23,253 bases of DNA from Acidiferrobacteraceae bacterium (lineage in GTDB: Bacteria; Pseudomonadota; Gammaproteobacteria; Acidiferrobacterales; Acidiferrobacteraceae): NCBI GenBank assembly GCA_027343725.1, contig DAHWKH010000187.1, forward strand, positions 1 to 23,253, written 5' to 3'. This document shows positions 1-7,714 of this stretch, piece after piece. The stretch's first letter is position 1. Each line of letters begins with the position of its first letter. The position numbers and the translations under genes are program-made. A model generated the notes under the pieces. It saw nothing but the letters and a program-made list of their open reading frames with translations. It had not been told where the DNA came from and searched no databases.

Positions 1-197
1 ACGCCGGCTGCTTTTGGCCGCGGCGGACCTTCGTCAAACGCCCGGGCTGTATCGAGGTCGTGATCGGCACTCCGATCGCGCCCGCGAACCTGTCCCCGAG
101 CGCCATCAACGCGCGCGCCGAACTCTGGATTCGGGAAACGACGCGGTCGCTCGAGGACGCGACCAAGGGCTGTCGCGGCATCCGCGCATCGCGCTAG
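1..197 (+). CDS. plsC: PlsC-like 1-acylglycerol-3-phosphate acyltransferase, C-terminal end (partial)
   Basis: The gene enters from the left edge and ends at TAG 195-197, read in the frame that starts at base 3. About 64 residues are visible. They contain FWPRRTFVKRPGCIEVVIG followed by TPI, then an Asn/Glu-rich helical tail. This matches the end of proteobacterial PlsC-type acyltransferases, where a W-P-(R/K) segment, a KRPG segment and a VxIGxPI strand follow the catalytic domain. The family transfers an acyl chain to lysophosphatidate at the inner membrane. The catalytic HX4D motif lies outside the window, so the assignment rests on the tail alone. The stop codon overlaps a TAGAAT element just before queH. 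Confidence 0.6.
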   Translation, partial: AGCFWPRRTFVKRPGCIEVVIGTPIAPANLSPSAINARAELWIRETTRSLEDATKGCRGIRASR

Positions 198-200
198 AAT
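195..200 (+). promoter_or_regulatory. Possible -10 element for queH
   Basis: TAGAAT at 195-200 resembles a sigma70 -10 box. Transcription would start about seven bases later, at or next to the queH ATG (207-209), giving a message with almost no leader. No convincing -35 box is visible 16-18 bases upstream, so queH may instead be read through from the preceding gene. Confidence 0.25.
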
Positions 201-206
201 CGCGCC

Positions 207-857
207 ATGGATGAACGCCCCCTCTTGGTGCCTCCCGAAGGTCAGCGGCGCGTGCTCTTGCACTCCTGCTGCGCGCCGTGTTGCGCCGACATCATGCAGG
301 AAATGCAGCGCTCGGGGATCGAGCTCACGGTCTTGTTCTACAACCCCAACATCCAGCCCCGGCTCGAATACGACCTCCGCAAGGCCGAAAACAAACGCTT
401 CGCGCAAGAGCTCGGGATCCCGTTCGTCGACCTCGATTACGACCCGGACAACTGGTTTACGCGCGTCAAGGGCCTGGAGAACGAGCCGGAACGGGGGGCG
501 CGCTGCACGGTGTGCTTCGACATGCGTTTCGAACGCGCGGCCCTGTACGCGGCCGAGAACGGCTTCGCGGTGTTTACGAGTTCACTGGGCATTTCCCGCT
601 GGAAGGACATGGCGCAGATCAACGGCTGCGGCGAGCGCGCCGCTCGCCGGTTCGCGGGCCTCGTCTATTGGACCTTCAATTGGCGCAAGGGCGGGGGGAG
701 TCAGAGGATGGTGGCGATCGCGAAAGACAACCGCTTCTATCAGCAGGAGTACTGCGGCTGCGTCTATTCCCTGCGCGACACGAATCGCGCGCGACGGGCG
801 CGCGGCCTTGCGAAGATCCGTTTCGGGCTCCGGTTTTACGGGGACGGGACGAGCTAG
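207..857 (+). CDS. queH: Epoxyqueuosine reductase QueH
   Basis: A 216-residue protein of the QueH (former DUF208) family. QueH reduces epoxyqueuosine to queuosine at the tRNA wobble position and replaces the unrelated cobalamin-dependent QueG in many bacteria. The family's Cys pattern is present: HSCCAPCC near residues 19-26, CTVCFDMR near 100, and YCGC near 183. These ligate the iron-sulfur cluster and adjacent metal site. The conserved FYNPNI and SSLGISRWKD segments are also present. The ATG at 207 has no clear Shine-Dalgarno sequence. The gene meets rsmA tail to tail, and the two stop codons share CTAG at 854-857. No other queuosine gene is visible here. Confidence 0.93.
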   Translation: MDERPLLVPPEGQRRVLLHSCCAPCCADIMQEMQRSGIELTVLFYNPNIQPRLEYDLRKAENKRFAQELGIPFVDLDYDPDNWFTRVKGLENEPERGARCTVCFDMRFERAALYAAENGFAVFTSSLGISRWKDMAQINGCGERAARRFAGLVYWTFNWRKGGGSQRMVAIAKDNRFYQQEYCGCVYSLRDTNRARRARGLAKIRFGLRFYGDGTS

Positions 858-1621
858 GACGGCGTGTAGGCGGCAAGCGCCGCGAATTCCGCGACGCTGA
901 CCGTCTCGGGCCGGCGCCTGGCGTCGATCCCGAGGGCGCGCCAATCGTCCTCGCCGAAATAGGCCTTGAGGCTCTGGCGCAGCATCTTGCGCCGCTGGCC
1001 GAAGGCCGCCGCGACGATCGCCGCAAAGCGCGCGCTGTGCGCCGCGGGCACGATGGGCGCCATCGGCTCCAGGACGACGAGACGCGAGTCCACGCGCGGC
1101 GCGGGCGTGAAGGCCGCGGGCGCGACCGTGAACAGCGGGGTCACGCGGCAACGCGCCTGCACCATGACGGAGAGACGCCCGTAATCGCGCCCTCCGGGAG
1201 GGGCCGCGAGCCGCTCGACGACCTCCTTTTGCAGTAAAAAGGCCATCCCCCGGATGCACTGCTGGTCCAGGAGCCGGAACAGGAGCGGGCTCGAGATGTT
1301 GTAGGGCAGATTGCCGACGACCCGCAAGGCGCCGGGGATGTCCCGACACAAGGGATAGGCAAGCGCATCGGCCTCGTGCACGATCACGCGGTCGGGCGGA
1401 AATCGGCGCGCAAGCCCCGCGATGAGATCCCGGTCGATCTCGACGACGTGCAGGACCGGCACGAACGCCAAAAGATGCGCGGTCAGCGCCCCGCGCCCCG
1501 GGCCGATCTCGACCGTGTCCTCCCCGGGCACGCCGGAGCAGACGGCGGCGATCTCGGCAAGCACGCCCGCGTCCGTCAAGAAATGTTGGCCGAAGCGCTT
1601 TTTAGGTGCGCTCACGCGCAC
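854..1621 (-). CDS. rsmA: 16S rRNA N6,N6-dimethyladenosine transferase RsmA (KsgA)
   Basis: A 255-residue SAM-dependent methyltransferase that dimethylates the two adjacent adenines in the helix 45 loop of 16S rRNA. Visible motifs are KKRFGQHFL at the N-terminus, the SAM-binding EIGPGRGALT near residue 40, an acidic VVEIDRDL strand, and the catalytic NLPYNISSPL near 105. Length is typical of the family. The start shown is GTG at 1619-1621; a second GTG two codons later is equally possible. The start overlaps the end of pdxA by about 20 bases, so the two are probably co-transcribed and translationally coupled. In enterobacteria apaG and apaH follow; here the run stops and queH faces it. Confidence 0.95.
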   Translation of the reverse strand: MRVSAPKKRFGQHFLTDAGVLAEIAAVCSGVPGEDTVEIGPGRGALTAHLLAFVPVLHVVEIDRDLIAGLARRFPPDRVIVHEADALAYPLCRDIPGALRVVGNLPYNISSPLLFRLLDQQCIRGMAFLLQKEVVERLAAPPGGRDYGRLSVMVQARCRVTPLFTVAPAAFTPAPRVDSRLVVLEPMAPIVPAAHSARFAAIVAAAFGQRRKMLRQSLKAYFGEDDWRALGIDARRRPETVSVAEFAALAAYTPS

Positions 1622-2576
1622 TCACCAGGGTCGATGCCAGGGCGAGAGCGGCCTTGAGACTGCCGGTATCGACCGGCAGGGCGCCGGCGCGCTCGAGGGC
1701 CGTGCCGTGATCCACGGACGTCCTGATGAAGGGCAGCCCCAGGGTCACGTTCACCGCCGCCCCGAAACCCTCGCGCTTCAAGACCGGCAGGCCCTGATCG
1801 TGATACATGGCCAGCACGGCATCGATGCCGGTAAGCCGGCTTGCCACGAACGCGGTGTCGGCCGGCACCGGACCGATCACGTCGAGACCACGCGCGCGCG
1901 CGGCGCGTATCGCCGGCTCTATGATCTCGATCTCCTCGCGCCCGAGGTGCCCATCCTCGCCCGCGTGCGGGTTCAGGCCCAGCACGAGAATGCGCGGCGT
2001 CGCGATCGCGAAATCCCGCTCGAGGGCGGCGGCCGTGATCGCAATCGCGCTCGCGACGCGCGCGTGGGTGATCGCCGCCGGCACCCGCGCGAGCGGCAGG
2101 TGGGTGGTCACGAGCGCCACGCGCAAGGCGCCCGCGGTGAGCATCATCACGACGTCCGACACCCCGGCCTCGGCCGCCAAAAACTCCGTATGCCCGCTGA
2201 AGGCGTGCCCGGCGTCGTTGATGAGGCCCTTGTGGACGGGGCCTGTCACCAAGGCGTCGAATTCCCCGTCGCGGCACCCGCGCGCGGCGCGCTTGAGGCA
2301 ATGCAGCACATAGTCCGCGTTGTGGACGTCGAGGACACCGGCGCGCACCGGGCGTTCGAGGGCCACGGGCAGCACCGACAACCCGCGCCGGCCGGGCTCG
2401 TAGAGGGGGAAGCTGCGATCGATCCCGCGTTGCCGGGCCCGGTCTCTCAAGAGCCCCGGGTCGCAGAGACACACGCAATCCGCGGCGCTCCAGTCGCCGT
2501 CGAGAAGCGCCACGAGGTCCGGCCCGATGCCGGCGGGTTCGCCCGGCGTGAGCGCGATCAGGGGCCTTTTAGCCAC
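1602..2576 (-). CDS. pdxA: 4-hydroxythreonine-4-phosphate dehydrogenase PdxA
   Basis: A 324-residue NAD-dependent dehydrogenase of pyridoxal-phosphate synthesis. It oxidises 4-phosphohydroxy-L-threonine, and the product then condenses with deoxyxylulose phosphate. The sequence matches the family along its length: TPGEPAGIGPDL at the N-terminus, TGPVHKG, TGHTEF, LNPHAGEDGHLG, AMYHDQGLPVLK and TSVDHGTALE. The metal-binding histidines lie in TGHTEF, NPHAGE and MYHDQG. I chose GTG 2574-2576 because the protein then begins VAKRPLIALTPGEP, close to the E. coli N-terminus (329 residues). An ATG at 2603 would add nine residues. The chosen start overlaps the surA stop by eight bases, indicating coupling to surA. 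Confidence 0.94.
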   Translation of the reverse strand: MAKRPLIALTPGEPAGIGPDLVALLDGDWSAADCVCLCDPGLLRDRARQRGIDRSFPLYEPGRRGLSVLPVALERPVRAGVLDVHNADYVLHCLKRAARGCRDGEFDALVTGPVHKGLINDAGHAFSGHTEFLAAEAGVSDVVMMLTAGALRVALVTTHLPLARVPAAITHARVASAIAITAAALERDFAIATPRILVLGLNPHAGEDGHLGREEIEIIEPAIRAARARGLDVIGPVPADTAFVASRLTGIDAVLAMYHDQGLPVLKREGFGAAVNVTLGLPFIRTSVDHGTALERAGALPVDTGSLKAALALASTLVSARERT

Positions 2577-3813
2577 GCTGACCCGGATAACGCACGTAGG
2601 CATCGTCGCGCAAGGTCTGCAACCAGCGGACGTAGAGGGCGTTGCCCCGGCGCATCTGCAGGATCCGGTGCGCCTCGGCGCGCGTCATGCCGCGGCGCAT
2701 GCGTCGCGCCAGCACCTCGATGAGCATCTGGCCGTGCCGGACCGGGTAGGGCCCGCCGACCGCGTGCAGCGGCAGGTGTTGCGCGGCCGCGGCAACGGCC
2801 GGGGGCAGATGGCCGAGGCCCGCCCACCCGAGCATGCCGCCGCGCGCGGCGGAATGCGCCACCGAGTAGGCGCGGGCAAGCGCCGCGAACGACCGGCCGT
2901 GCTCGATGCGCGCCTTCAGGGCCTTCAGTTTCTCGCGGACGGCGACCGCGGACACGACCCGGCTCGGGCGCAGGAGGATCTCGCGCAAGAGCACCTCGGG
3001 CCGCGCGCGCCCCTTGGCGCCGGCCTTTTTCCCCTTGAGCTTCAGGAGATAGTCCGCGTCGTGCCCGGTCACGAGGCGCACCTGACCCACGCGCATGTGG
3101 CGCACCGCGCGCACGAAACGCGGCCGCAGGTGCGCAGCCGTCCGCCACCCGAGATCGCCGCCCGCGAGCGCGCGCGTGTCCTCCGAATAGGTGATGGCCG
3201 CTTGGCTAAACGGCTCGCCCGCGCGAATCTTCGCCAGAATCCCGCGCGCCCGGGCGGTGAGCGCCGCCCGCTGGGCGTGATCGGCGGTGGTGGGCGCCGT
3301 CAGCGTGATCTCGGCGATGTGGTAACGGCTGCCCTCGGCGGCGCGCATTTGCGCGAGCAGGCGGCTGACGGCGCTGTGAGTCACGGTCACGTGCCCCCCG
3401 ATGCGCCGCTGCACGAGCTCGCGGATCGTCAACTCGTGGGTGAGCTTGCGCCGGAAGCGCGCGGACGTCAGGCCCTGGCGGGCGAGCGCCTGGCGGAATT
3501 GCGTCAAGGTCATGTGATTGCGGGCCGCGAGCGCGCGTTCGGCGTGGCGCAGCTGCGTGGCGCCCACGTGGATGCCGAGGCGCTTTGCGTATTGCAACTC
3601 CAGGCGCTCGACCACCATCTGGCTCAAGACCCGGCGCGTCAACAGGGACCGCGGCGGCAACCCCGTCCCGTGGGCCCGCAAGCGGGCCTCCAAGAGCGCC
3701 ACCCGCCTATCGAGGCTGCCCTCGGTGATGACCTGGTTATTGACGACCGCCATGATCTTATCGATGGTCACGGGGTGAGCGGCAAGGCCGACGGGCGGGA
3801 CGGTCATGGACAT
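2569..3813 (-). CDS. surA: SurA-like periplasmic chaperone / peptidyl-prolyl isomerase
   Basis: A 414-residue SurA-type protein, a chaperone for outer-membrane proteins including LptD. It has an N-terminal SurA domain starting at DKIMAVVNNQVIT, two parvulin-type PPIC segments (roughly residues 160-265 with GGDLGW, and 270-375 with GGMLGW), and a short C-terminal helix. The ATG at 3811-3813 is chosen because an AAGGAG sits six bases upstream; a TTG at 3828 would add five residues. With either start the 17-22 residues before DKIMAVVNN are not hydrophobic, so no signal peptide is visible. No ATG, GTG or TTG occurs further upstream in this frame before a stop. The gene follows lptD directly, as in many gammaproteobacteria. 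SurA identity is sure; localisation is open. Confidence 0.9.
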   Translation of the reverse strand: MSMTVPPVGLAAHPVTIDKIMAVVNNQVITEGSLDRRVALLEARLRAHGTGLPPRSLLTRRVLSQMVVERLELQYAKRLGIHVGATQLRHAERALAARNHMTLTQFRQALARQGLTSARFRRKLTHELTIRELVQRRIGGHVTVTHSAVSRLLAQMRAAEGSRYHIAEITLTAPTTADHAQRAALTARARGILAKIRAGEPFSQAAITYSEDTRALAGGDLGWRTAAHLRPRFVRAVRHMRVGQVRLVTGHDADYLLKLKGKKAGAKGRARPEVLLREILLRPSRVVSAVAVREKLKALKARIEHGRSFAALARAYSVAHSAARGGMLGWAGLGHLPPAVAAAAQHLPLHAVGGPYPVRHGQMLIEVLARRMRRGMTRAEAHRILQMRRGNALYVRWLQTLRDDAYVRYPGQRG

Positions 3814-3818
3814 TGAGG

Positions 3819-3825
3819 TCTCCTT
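3819..3825 (-). promoter_or_regulatory. Ribosome binding site that fixes the surA start
   Basis: On the minus strand AAGGAGA lies just upstream of ATG 3811-3813, with six bases between AGGAG and the ATG. It sits inside the last codons of lptD. It favours this ATG over the TTG at 3828, and so supports a SurA without a hydrophobic leader. Confidence 0.65.
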
Positions 3826-5981
3826 CAAGAGCCGAACATGAAGCCGTGCTGGTTCAAGGGCGTAACGGGGGGCGCCGCGCCGAAGGCGCCCAGGCCGTTC
3901 AATGTGAACTCGAGCATGGTGGTCGTGAACTGGGTATTGTTGAGGCCGACGCTCTTACCCACGTAAAAACCGAGGCCCCAGCAACAGCTATTGTATTGGA
4001 TCCCGAGGTAGGACTCCAAACTGGTCGAATCCGAGAGAGAATAACTGGTTTCCGCCAACGTCGACCAGCGGTCCGCGATCGGCCACTGGGCGGACAGGTT
4101 CACCTCCTCCTGCACGCCACGAATGTAGCGGTGGCCCACGGCCACTATGGCGTTGCGGCGCGGCTCGTACTCGACGTAGACGTTGCTTTCCTCGGTGTGA
4201 TCGTCGTGCGGATTGAAGACGAGCGAACCGCGCGTGTACCAATGGCGCGTGATCCGCGCGTTCACCTCGGCCGCGAGGTCGGAGGTGCGATTCAGGACCT
4301 GGGTCTCGGACGGGAGGAAGACCCGGGGGCGTTGAAAGTAATAGATCTCGCCGATGCTCGCGCGCAGCTGCTTGCGCCCATCGGCCCCGTAAACCCGGGT
4401 CGTGAGACCGGCCGTCACCTGGTTCGCGTTGACGATGCGGTCCGGACCGAAAAACGTGTTGCTGCGAAAGAGATCCGTGTAGGTAAAGGGTGCCGGCGCC
4501 GTGTCGAGAACGGGGATGGCGTTTTGATTGCGATACGGGACGTACAGATACGAGAGCTCGGGCTCGAGCGTTTCGTGACCGCCGCCCGCGAACGACCGCT
4601 CCAGCATGAGCCCGCCCGTGAGCTTGGCAAGCGGCAGCGTGCGTTGGATCGACCGCTGGCCGCCGATGCGGTATTCGGTGGTGCGCAAGCCCAGCCGCGG
4701 TGTCAGGAAGCCCGCCGGCCAACGCCAGGGGAAACTCAGGGACGGATAGAGATCGATGCGGTTCACCGGCGGCCCGTTGCCGCCGACGAAACGTACGCCG
4801 CTTGCGCGCAGGGCGTAGTGCAGACGGTTGGGTCGTCCGGTGTTGTGGGCATCGAGAACGATGCTCGGGAGTTCGGCGTAGGGCCGGTAGGCGGGCGTAA
4901 TGCCGGTCGCGAGCAACTGATAGGCCGAGGCCTCGATCCGCGCCCGGACCTTGCGGCCGGAATACCCGAGCGTCCCGAGCTGCGGGAGGTCGACCTCGTT
5001 GACGAGCGCCAGATTGGCGCTGAAATCGCTGTAGAAGGTGGGGTCGGAGACGCGGTTGTAGTCGATGTCCGCCCACCAATAGCGCGAGAAATTTTGGTGG
5101 TGGGTGAGGTAGAGCCCGTAACGCGCCCCGCCGTAGACGCGATCGTAGGGAATGTATTCGATGGTGTCCGAGCCGCTGTATCCCGGGCCGAGGTAGCGGA
5201 AGCGGTTGCGCAACAGGATCCCGCGCCGCGCCAGGATCTCGGGCGTGGTGGTCAGATCGTAATTGGGGGCGAGATTCCAGTAGTACGGGATGGCGAGGCT
5301 GAACCCGGAGTTATTGGCGGTGCCGTAGCGCGGCGGCAGAAAGCCGGACTTACGCTTGGAGGAGATCGGGAACGTCAGGTAGGGCCAATAAAAAATGGGC
5401 ACGCCTTTGAACACCACCTTGGCGTTGCGCGCAATGCCGACGTCGCGTTTATAGTTGAGATGCAGTCGGTGCGCGTCGATGTACCACACCTTGGTGCCCT
5501 CGGGGCAGAGGCTGTAGCGCGCGTGACTGATATCGGACTTGTGATGCCCGCGCAGAATCACGACAAGCGCCCGCCCCCGGGCGCTGCTCGCCGGCAACGC
5601 GAAGTGCGCAACCCGCGCCACCCCGTCGCCCGTGGTCCGATTGAGGTGCAGATAATGGGCCTTGAGGACGCCGCCTTGTCCGTTCGTGACCTGCACGTGA
5701 CCGACGACGGTGAAGGTGTTGCGGGTACGATTGAACTTCAGGAGGTGTCCGCGAACGGTCTCCGTGCCATAGGTCAGAACGACGTGGCCGCTGAACACGC
5801 TGATGCCGTCTTTGAAGGTGCGGTCCTTGTCGGCGACGACCCGGACCACGCCCGTCGCCGGGTGCGCGCCCAGCGGGGGCTTGGGATGGGGCGGGATAGG
5901 CGGACAGGCGGCGCTCGCGCTGCAAGACATCAGGAACAGCATGAGTCCAGCCGAAGAGCGCGCGGCAACGGTCCGGAGCAT
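3825..5981 (-). CDS. lptD: LPS-assembly protein LptD
   Basis: A 718-residue outer-membrane protein that, with LptE, inserts LPS into the outer leaflet. A signal peptide is clear: positively charged start, hydrophobic GLMLFLM, then SASA before ACPP. An LptA-like jellyroll domain follows (about residues 45-170, with FSGHVVLTYGTETVRG), then a long beta-barrel rich in aromatic strands. The four family cysteines appear at expected places: Cys26 after the leader, Cys159 in YSLCPEG, and the adjacent pair at about 666-667 in NSCCWG. This suggests the usual interdomain disulfides. It is somewhat shorter than the E. coli protein (784). The start is ATG 5979-5981; a TTG two codons upstream is possible. 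surA overlaps or abuts the end. Confidence 0.96.
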   Translation of the reverse strand: MLRTVAARSSAGLMLFLMSCSASAACPPIPPHPKPPLGAHPATGVVRVVADKDRTFKDGISVFSGHVVLTYGTETVRGHLLKFNRTRNTFTVVGHVQVTNGQGGVLKAHYLHLNRTTGDGVARVAHFALPASSARGRALVVILRGHHKSDISHARYSLCPEGTKVWYIDAHRLHLNYKRDVGIARNAKVVFKGVPIFYWPYLTFPISSKRKSGFLPPRYGTANNSGFSLAIPYYWNLAPNYDLTTTPEILARRGILLRNRFRYLGPGYSGSDTIEYIPYDRVYGGARYGLYLTHHQNFSRYWWADIDYNRVSDPTFYSDFSANLALVNEVDLPQLGTLGYSGRKVRARIEASAYQLLATGITPAYRPYAELPSIVLDAHNTGRPNRLHYALRASGVRFVGGNGPPVNRIDLYPSLSFPWRWPAGFLTPRLGLRTTEYRIGGQRSIQRTLPLAKLTGGLMLERSFAGGGHETLEPELSYLYVPYRNQNAIPVLDTAPAPFTYTDLFRSNTFFGPDRIVNANQVTAGLTTRVYGADGRKQLRASIGEIYYFQRPRVFLPSETQVLNRTSDLAAEVNARITRHWYTRGSLVFNPHDDHTEESNVYVEYEPRRNAIVAVGHRYIRGVQEEVNLSAQWPIADRWSTLAETSYSLSDSTSLESYLGIQYNSCCWGLGFYVGKSVGLNNTQFTTTMLEFTLNGLGAFGAAPPVTPLNQHGFMFGS

Positions 5982-5994
5982 GTGCAATCGGCGG

Positions 5995-6024
5995 AATGTA
6001 TGTGAGGGCTAAAATCGCATACAA
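5995..6024 (-). promoter_or_regulatory. Candidate sigma70 promoter for lptD-surA-pdxA-rsmA
   Basis: On the minus strand TTGTAT (6019-6024) and TACATT (5995-6000) are separated by 18 bases. Transcription would start very near the lptD start codon. The spacing is acceptable, but both boxes deviate from consensus. Confidence 0.35.
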
Positions 6025-6025
6025 T
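6020..6025 (+). promoter_or_regulatory. Candidate -10 element for amgK-murU
   Basis: TACAAT at 6020-6025 is a good -10 box and overlaps, on the other strand, the -35 of the candidate lptD promoter. A second box, TAAAAT, lies at 6010-6015. The -35 is weak (TGTATG at 5997-6002 with a 17-base spacer), so the exact promoter is uncertain. Confidence 0.35.
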
Positions 6026-6062
6026 CGCCCGGCGAAGCAAGGGCTCGTTTGGACATCGAGAG

Positions 6063-7058
6063 GTGCGCGTGGTCGCTGACAATCGGCTTCTGGCCCTGCG
6101 GCAATTCGGGGCGGCAGCCCTGAAACAAGATGAGGTCGTGTGCGATAGCGCATCCGCGGACGCAAGCTTCAGGCGCTATTTCCGGGTCAAGACGCAAGGC
6201 GGCTCGTGGATCCTGATGGATGCGCCGCCCCCGCACGAGGATCTCGCGCGCTTCGTGCGGATCGCGCGGCGCCTCTCGGGCCTCGGACTCCACGTCCCGG
6301 AGGTCCTCGCCTGCGATCTCGAGGCCGGCTTTTGTCTCCTGACGGATCTCGGGACGAGGCCCTACCTCGATGAATTGCGCGAGGACACGGTCGAGCGCCT
6401 CTACGGGGACGCCCTCGGGGCCCTCGTGACCCTCCAGGCCGGGACCTTCACCGATCCGCAATTCCTGCCGCCCTATGATGCGCCGCTCTTACAACGGGAG
6501 ATGGCGCGCTTTCCGGAATGGTATCTTGGGCGCTATCTCGGCATCGACCTTTCGCACCATGATCTGCGCATCCTCGAACGCGCGCGCGAGGGCTTGGTAG
6601 CCAACGCCCTGGAGCAGCCCCAGGTCTGGGTCCACCGCGATTACCATGCACGCAACCTGATGGTGGTCGAGCGACACAATCCGGGCATCATCGACTTCCA
6701 GGACGCGGTCCGGGGCCCGATCACCTACGATCTCGTGTCGTTGCTGAAGGATTGCTACATCGCCTGGCCGCGCGCGCGGGTCGTGGAATGGGTCAAGGGC
6801 TACTGCACGCTCGCCCGGGACTCGGGCGTCCATCGCTGCGAAGACGAAGACCGGTTCGTCGAATGGTTCGACCGCATGGGGATCCAGCGCCACCTCAAGG
6901 TGGCCGGCACCTTCGCGCGCCTCTTTCTGCGCGACGGCAAGGACCGGTATCTCGCGGACCTGCCCTTGACGCTCCGATATCTGCGCGAGGCCACCGCGGA
7001 CTACCCCGATCTCAAAGACCTGAACGGACTCCTGAACGCCCTGCCCGCCACCCCATGA
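6063..7058 (+). CDS. amgK: N-acetylmuramate/N-acetylglucosamine kinase AmgK
   Basis: A 331-residue kinase of the aminoglycoside phosphotransferase fold. AmgK phosphorylates MurNAc (and GlcNAc) at the anomeric carbon, the first step of a cell-wall recycling route that returns MurNAc to UDP-MurNAc while bypassing early de novo synthesis. Visible motifs are SADASFRRYFR in the nucleotide-binding lobe, the catalytic loop HRDYHARNLMVV, and the metal-binding IIDFQDAVRGPITYDL. The start shown is GTG 6063; GTG 6069 has a better-placed GAGAGG and would shorten the protein by two residues. The stop overlaps the murU start as ATGA, the usual amgK-murU pairing. The cluster is divergent from lptD. Confidence 0.92.
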   Translation: MRVVADNRLLALRQFGAAALKQDEVVCDSASADASFRRYFRVKTQGGSWILMDAPPPHEDLARFVRIARRLSGLGLHVPEVLACDLEAGFCLLTDLGTRPYLDELREDTVERLYGDALGALVTLQAGTFTDPQFLPPYDAPLLQREMARFPEWYLGRYLGIDLSHHDLRILERAREGLVANALEQPQVWVHRDYHARNLMVVERHNPGIIDFQDAVRGPITYDLVSLLKDCYIAWPRARVVEWVKGYCTLARDSGVHRCEDEDRFVEWFDRMGIQRHLKVAGTFARLFLRDGKDRYLADLPLTLRYLREATADYPDLKDLNGLLNALPATP

Positions 7059-7714
7059 TCGCCATGATCCTCGCGGCCGGGCGCGGCACGCGCATGGGGC
7101 CGCTGACCGACACCCTGCCCAAACCGCTCCTGGATGTGCGCGGCACGCCGCTCATCGAGCGCCTCGTGGGCCAGCTCGCGGATGCCGGCTTTTCCGACGT
7201 CGTGATCAACATCGCGCACCTCGGCGACCTCATTCGCCGCCACTTGGGCGATGGCGGGCGCTTCGGCATCCGCATCCGCTACTCCGACGAGGGCCCGGTC
7301 GGACTCGAGACCGGCGGCGGCATCCTGCGCGCGCTGCCCTACCTCACGAGCGATCCGTTTCTGGTCGTCAACGGCGACGTGTACAGCGACTATCCGTTCG
7401 CGCGGCTGCCGCGGCGGCTCGCGGGGCTCGCCCATCTGGTCCTGGTCGATAACCCGCCCCATCACCCGCACGGGGACTTCGCGCTGGAGCACGGCATGGT
7501 CCGCGATCGGCCCCCGCGCCTGACGTTCGCCGGCATCGGCGTCTACCGCGCGGCCCTGTTCGGCGCCCCGCGCGGGGAGCGCTTTCCTCTGGCGCCGCTT
7601 TTGCGCGACGCCGCGCGCCTCGGGCGGGTCACGGGCGAGCATTACCGGGGCCTTTGGACCGACGTGGGAACACCCGAACGACTCCGACAATTGAACCAGG
7701 GGATCTCGTCATGA
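7055..7714 (+). CDS. murU: N-acetylmuramate-1-phosphate uridylyltransferase MurU
   Basis: A 219-residue nucleotidyltransferase that converts MurNAc-1-phosphate and UTP to UDP-MurNAc, the step after AmgK. The N-terminal MILAAGRGTRMGPLTDTLPK signature binds the nucleotide, and the lysine of LPKPLL is conserved. ETGGGILRAL and VNGDVYSDYPF carry the substrate-binding and metal-binding residues. The C-terminus (LWTDVGTPERLRQLN) is typical of the family. The ATG at 7055 is set by the ATGA overlap with amgK. The upstream in-frame extension lies in amgK out of frame and is not real. Its own stop forms a second ATGA with the next gene. Confidence 0.93.
   Translation: MIAMILAAGRGTRMGPLTDTLPKPLLDVRGTPLIERLVGQLADAGFSDVVINIAHLGDLIRRHLGDGGRFGIRIRYSDEGPVGLETGGGILRALPYLTSDPFLVVNGDVYSDYPFARLPRRLAGLAHLVLVDNPPHHPHGDFALEHGMVRDRPPRLTFAGIGVYRAALFGAPRGERFPLAPLLRDAARLGRVTGEHYRGLWTDVGTPERLRQLNQGISS

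Noticed and set aside
1422..2723. A 433-codon open frame on the plus strand across pdxA
   Set aside because: It runs antisense to rsmA and pdxA, both well supported, and has no recognisable domain.
3813..6005. A 730-codon open frame on the plus strand across all of lptD
   Set aside because: It mirrors lptD, has low-complexity Arg/Gly/Ala composition and no family features. Long antisense frames are expected in GC-rich genes. The lptD product has full family evidence.
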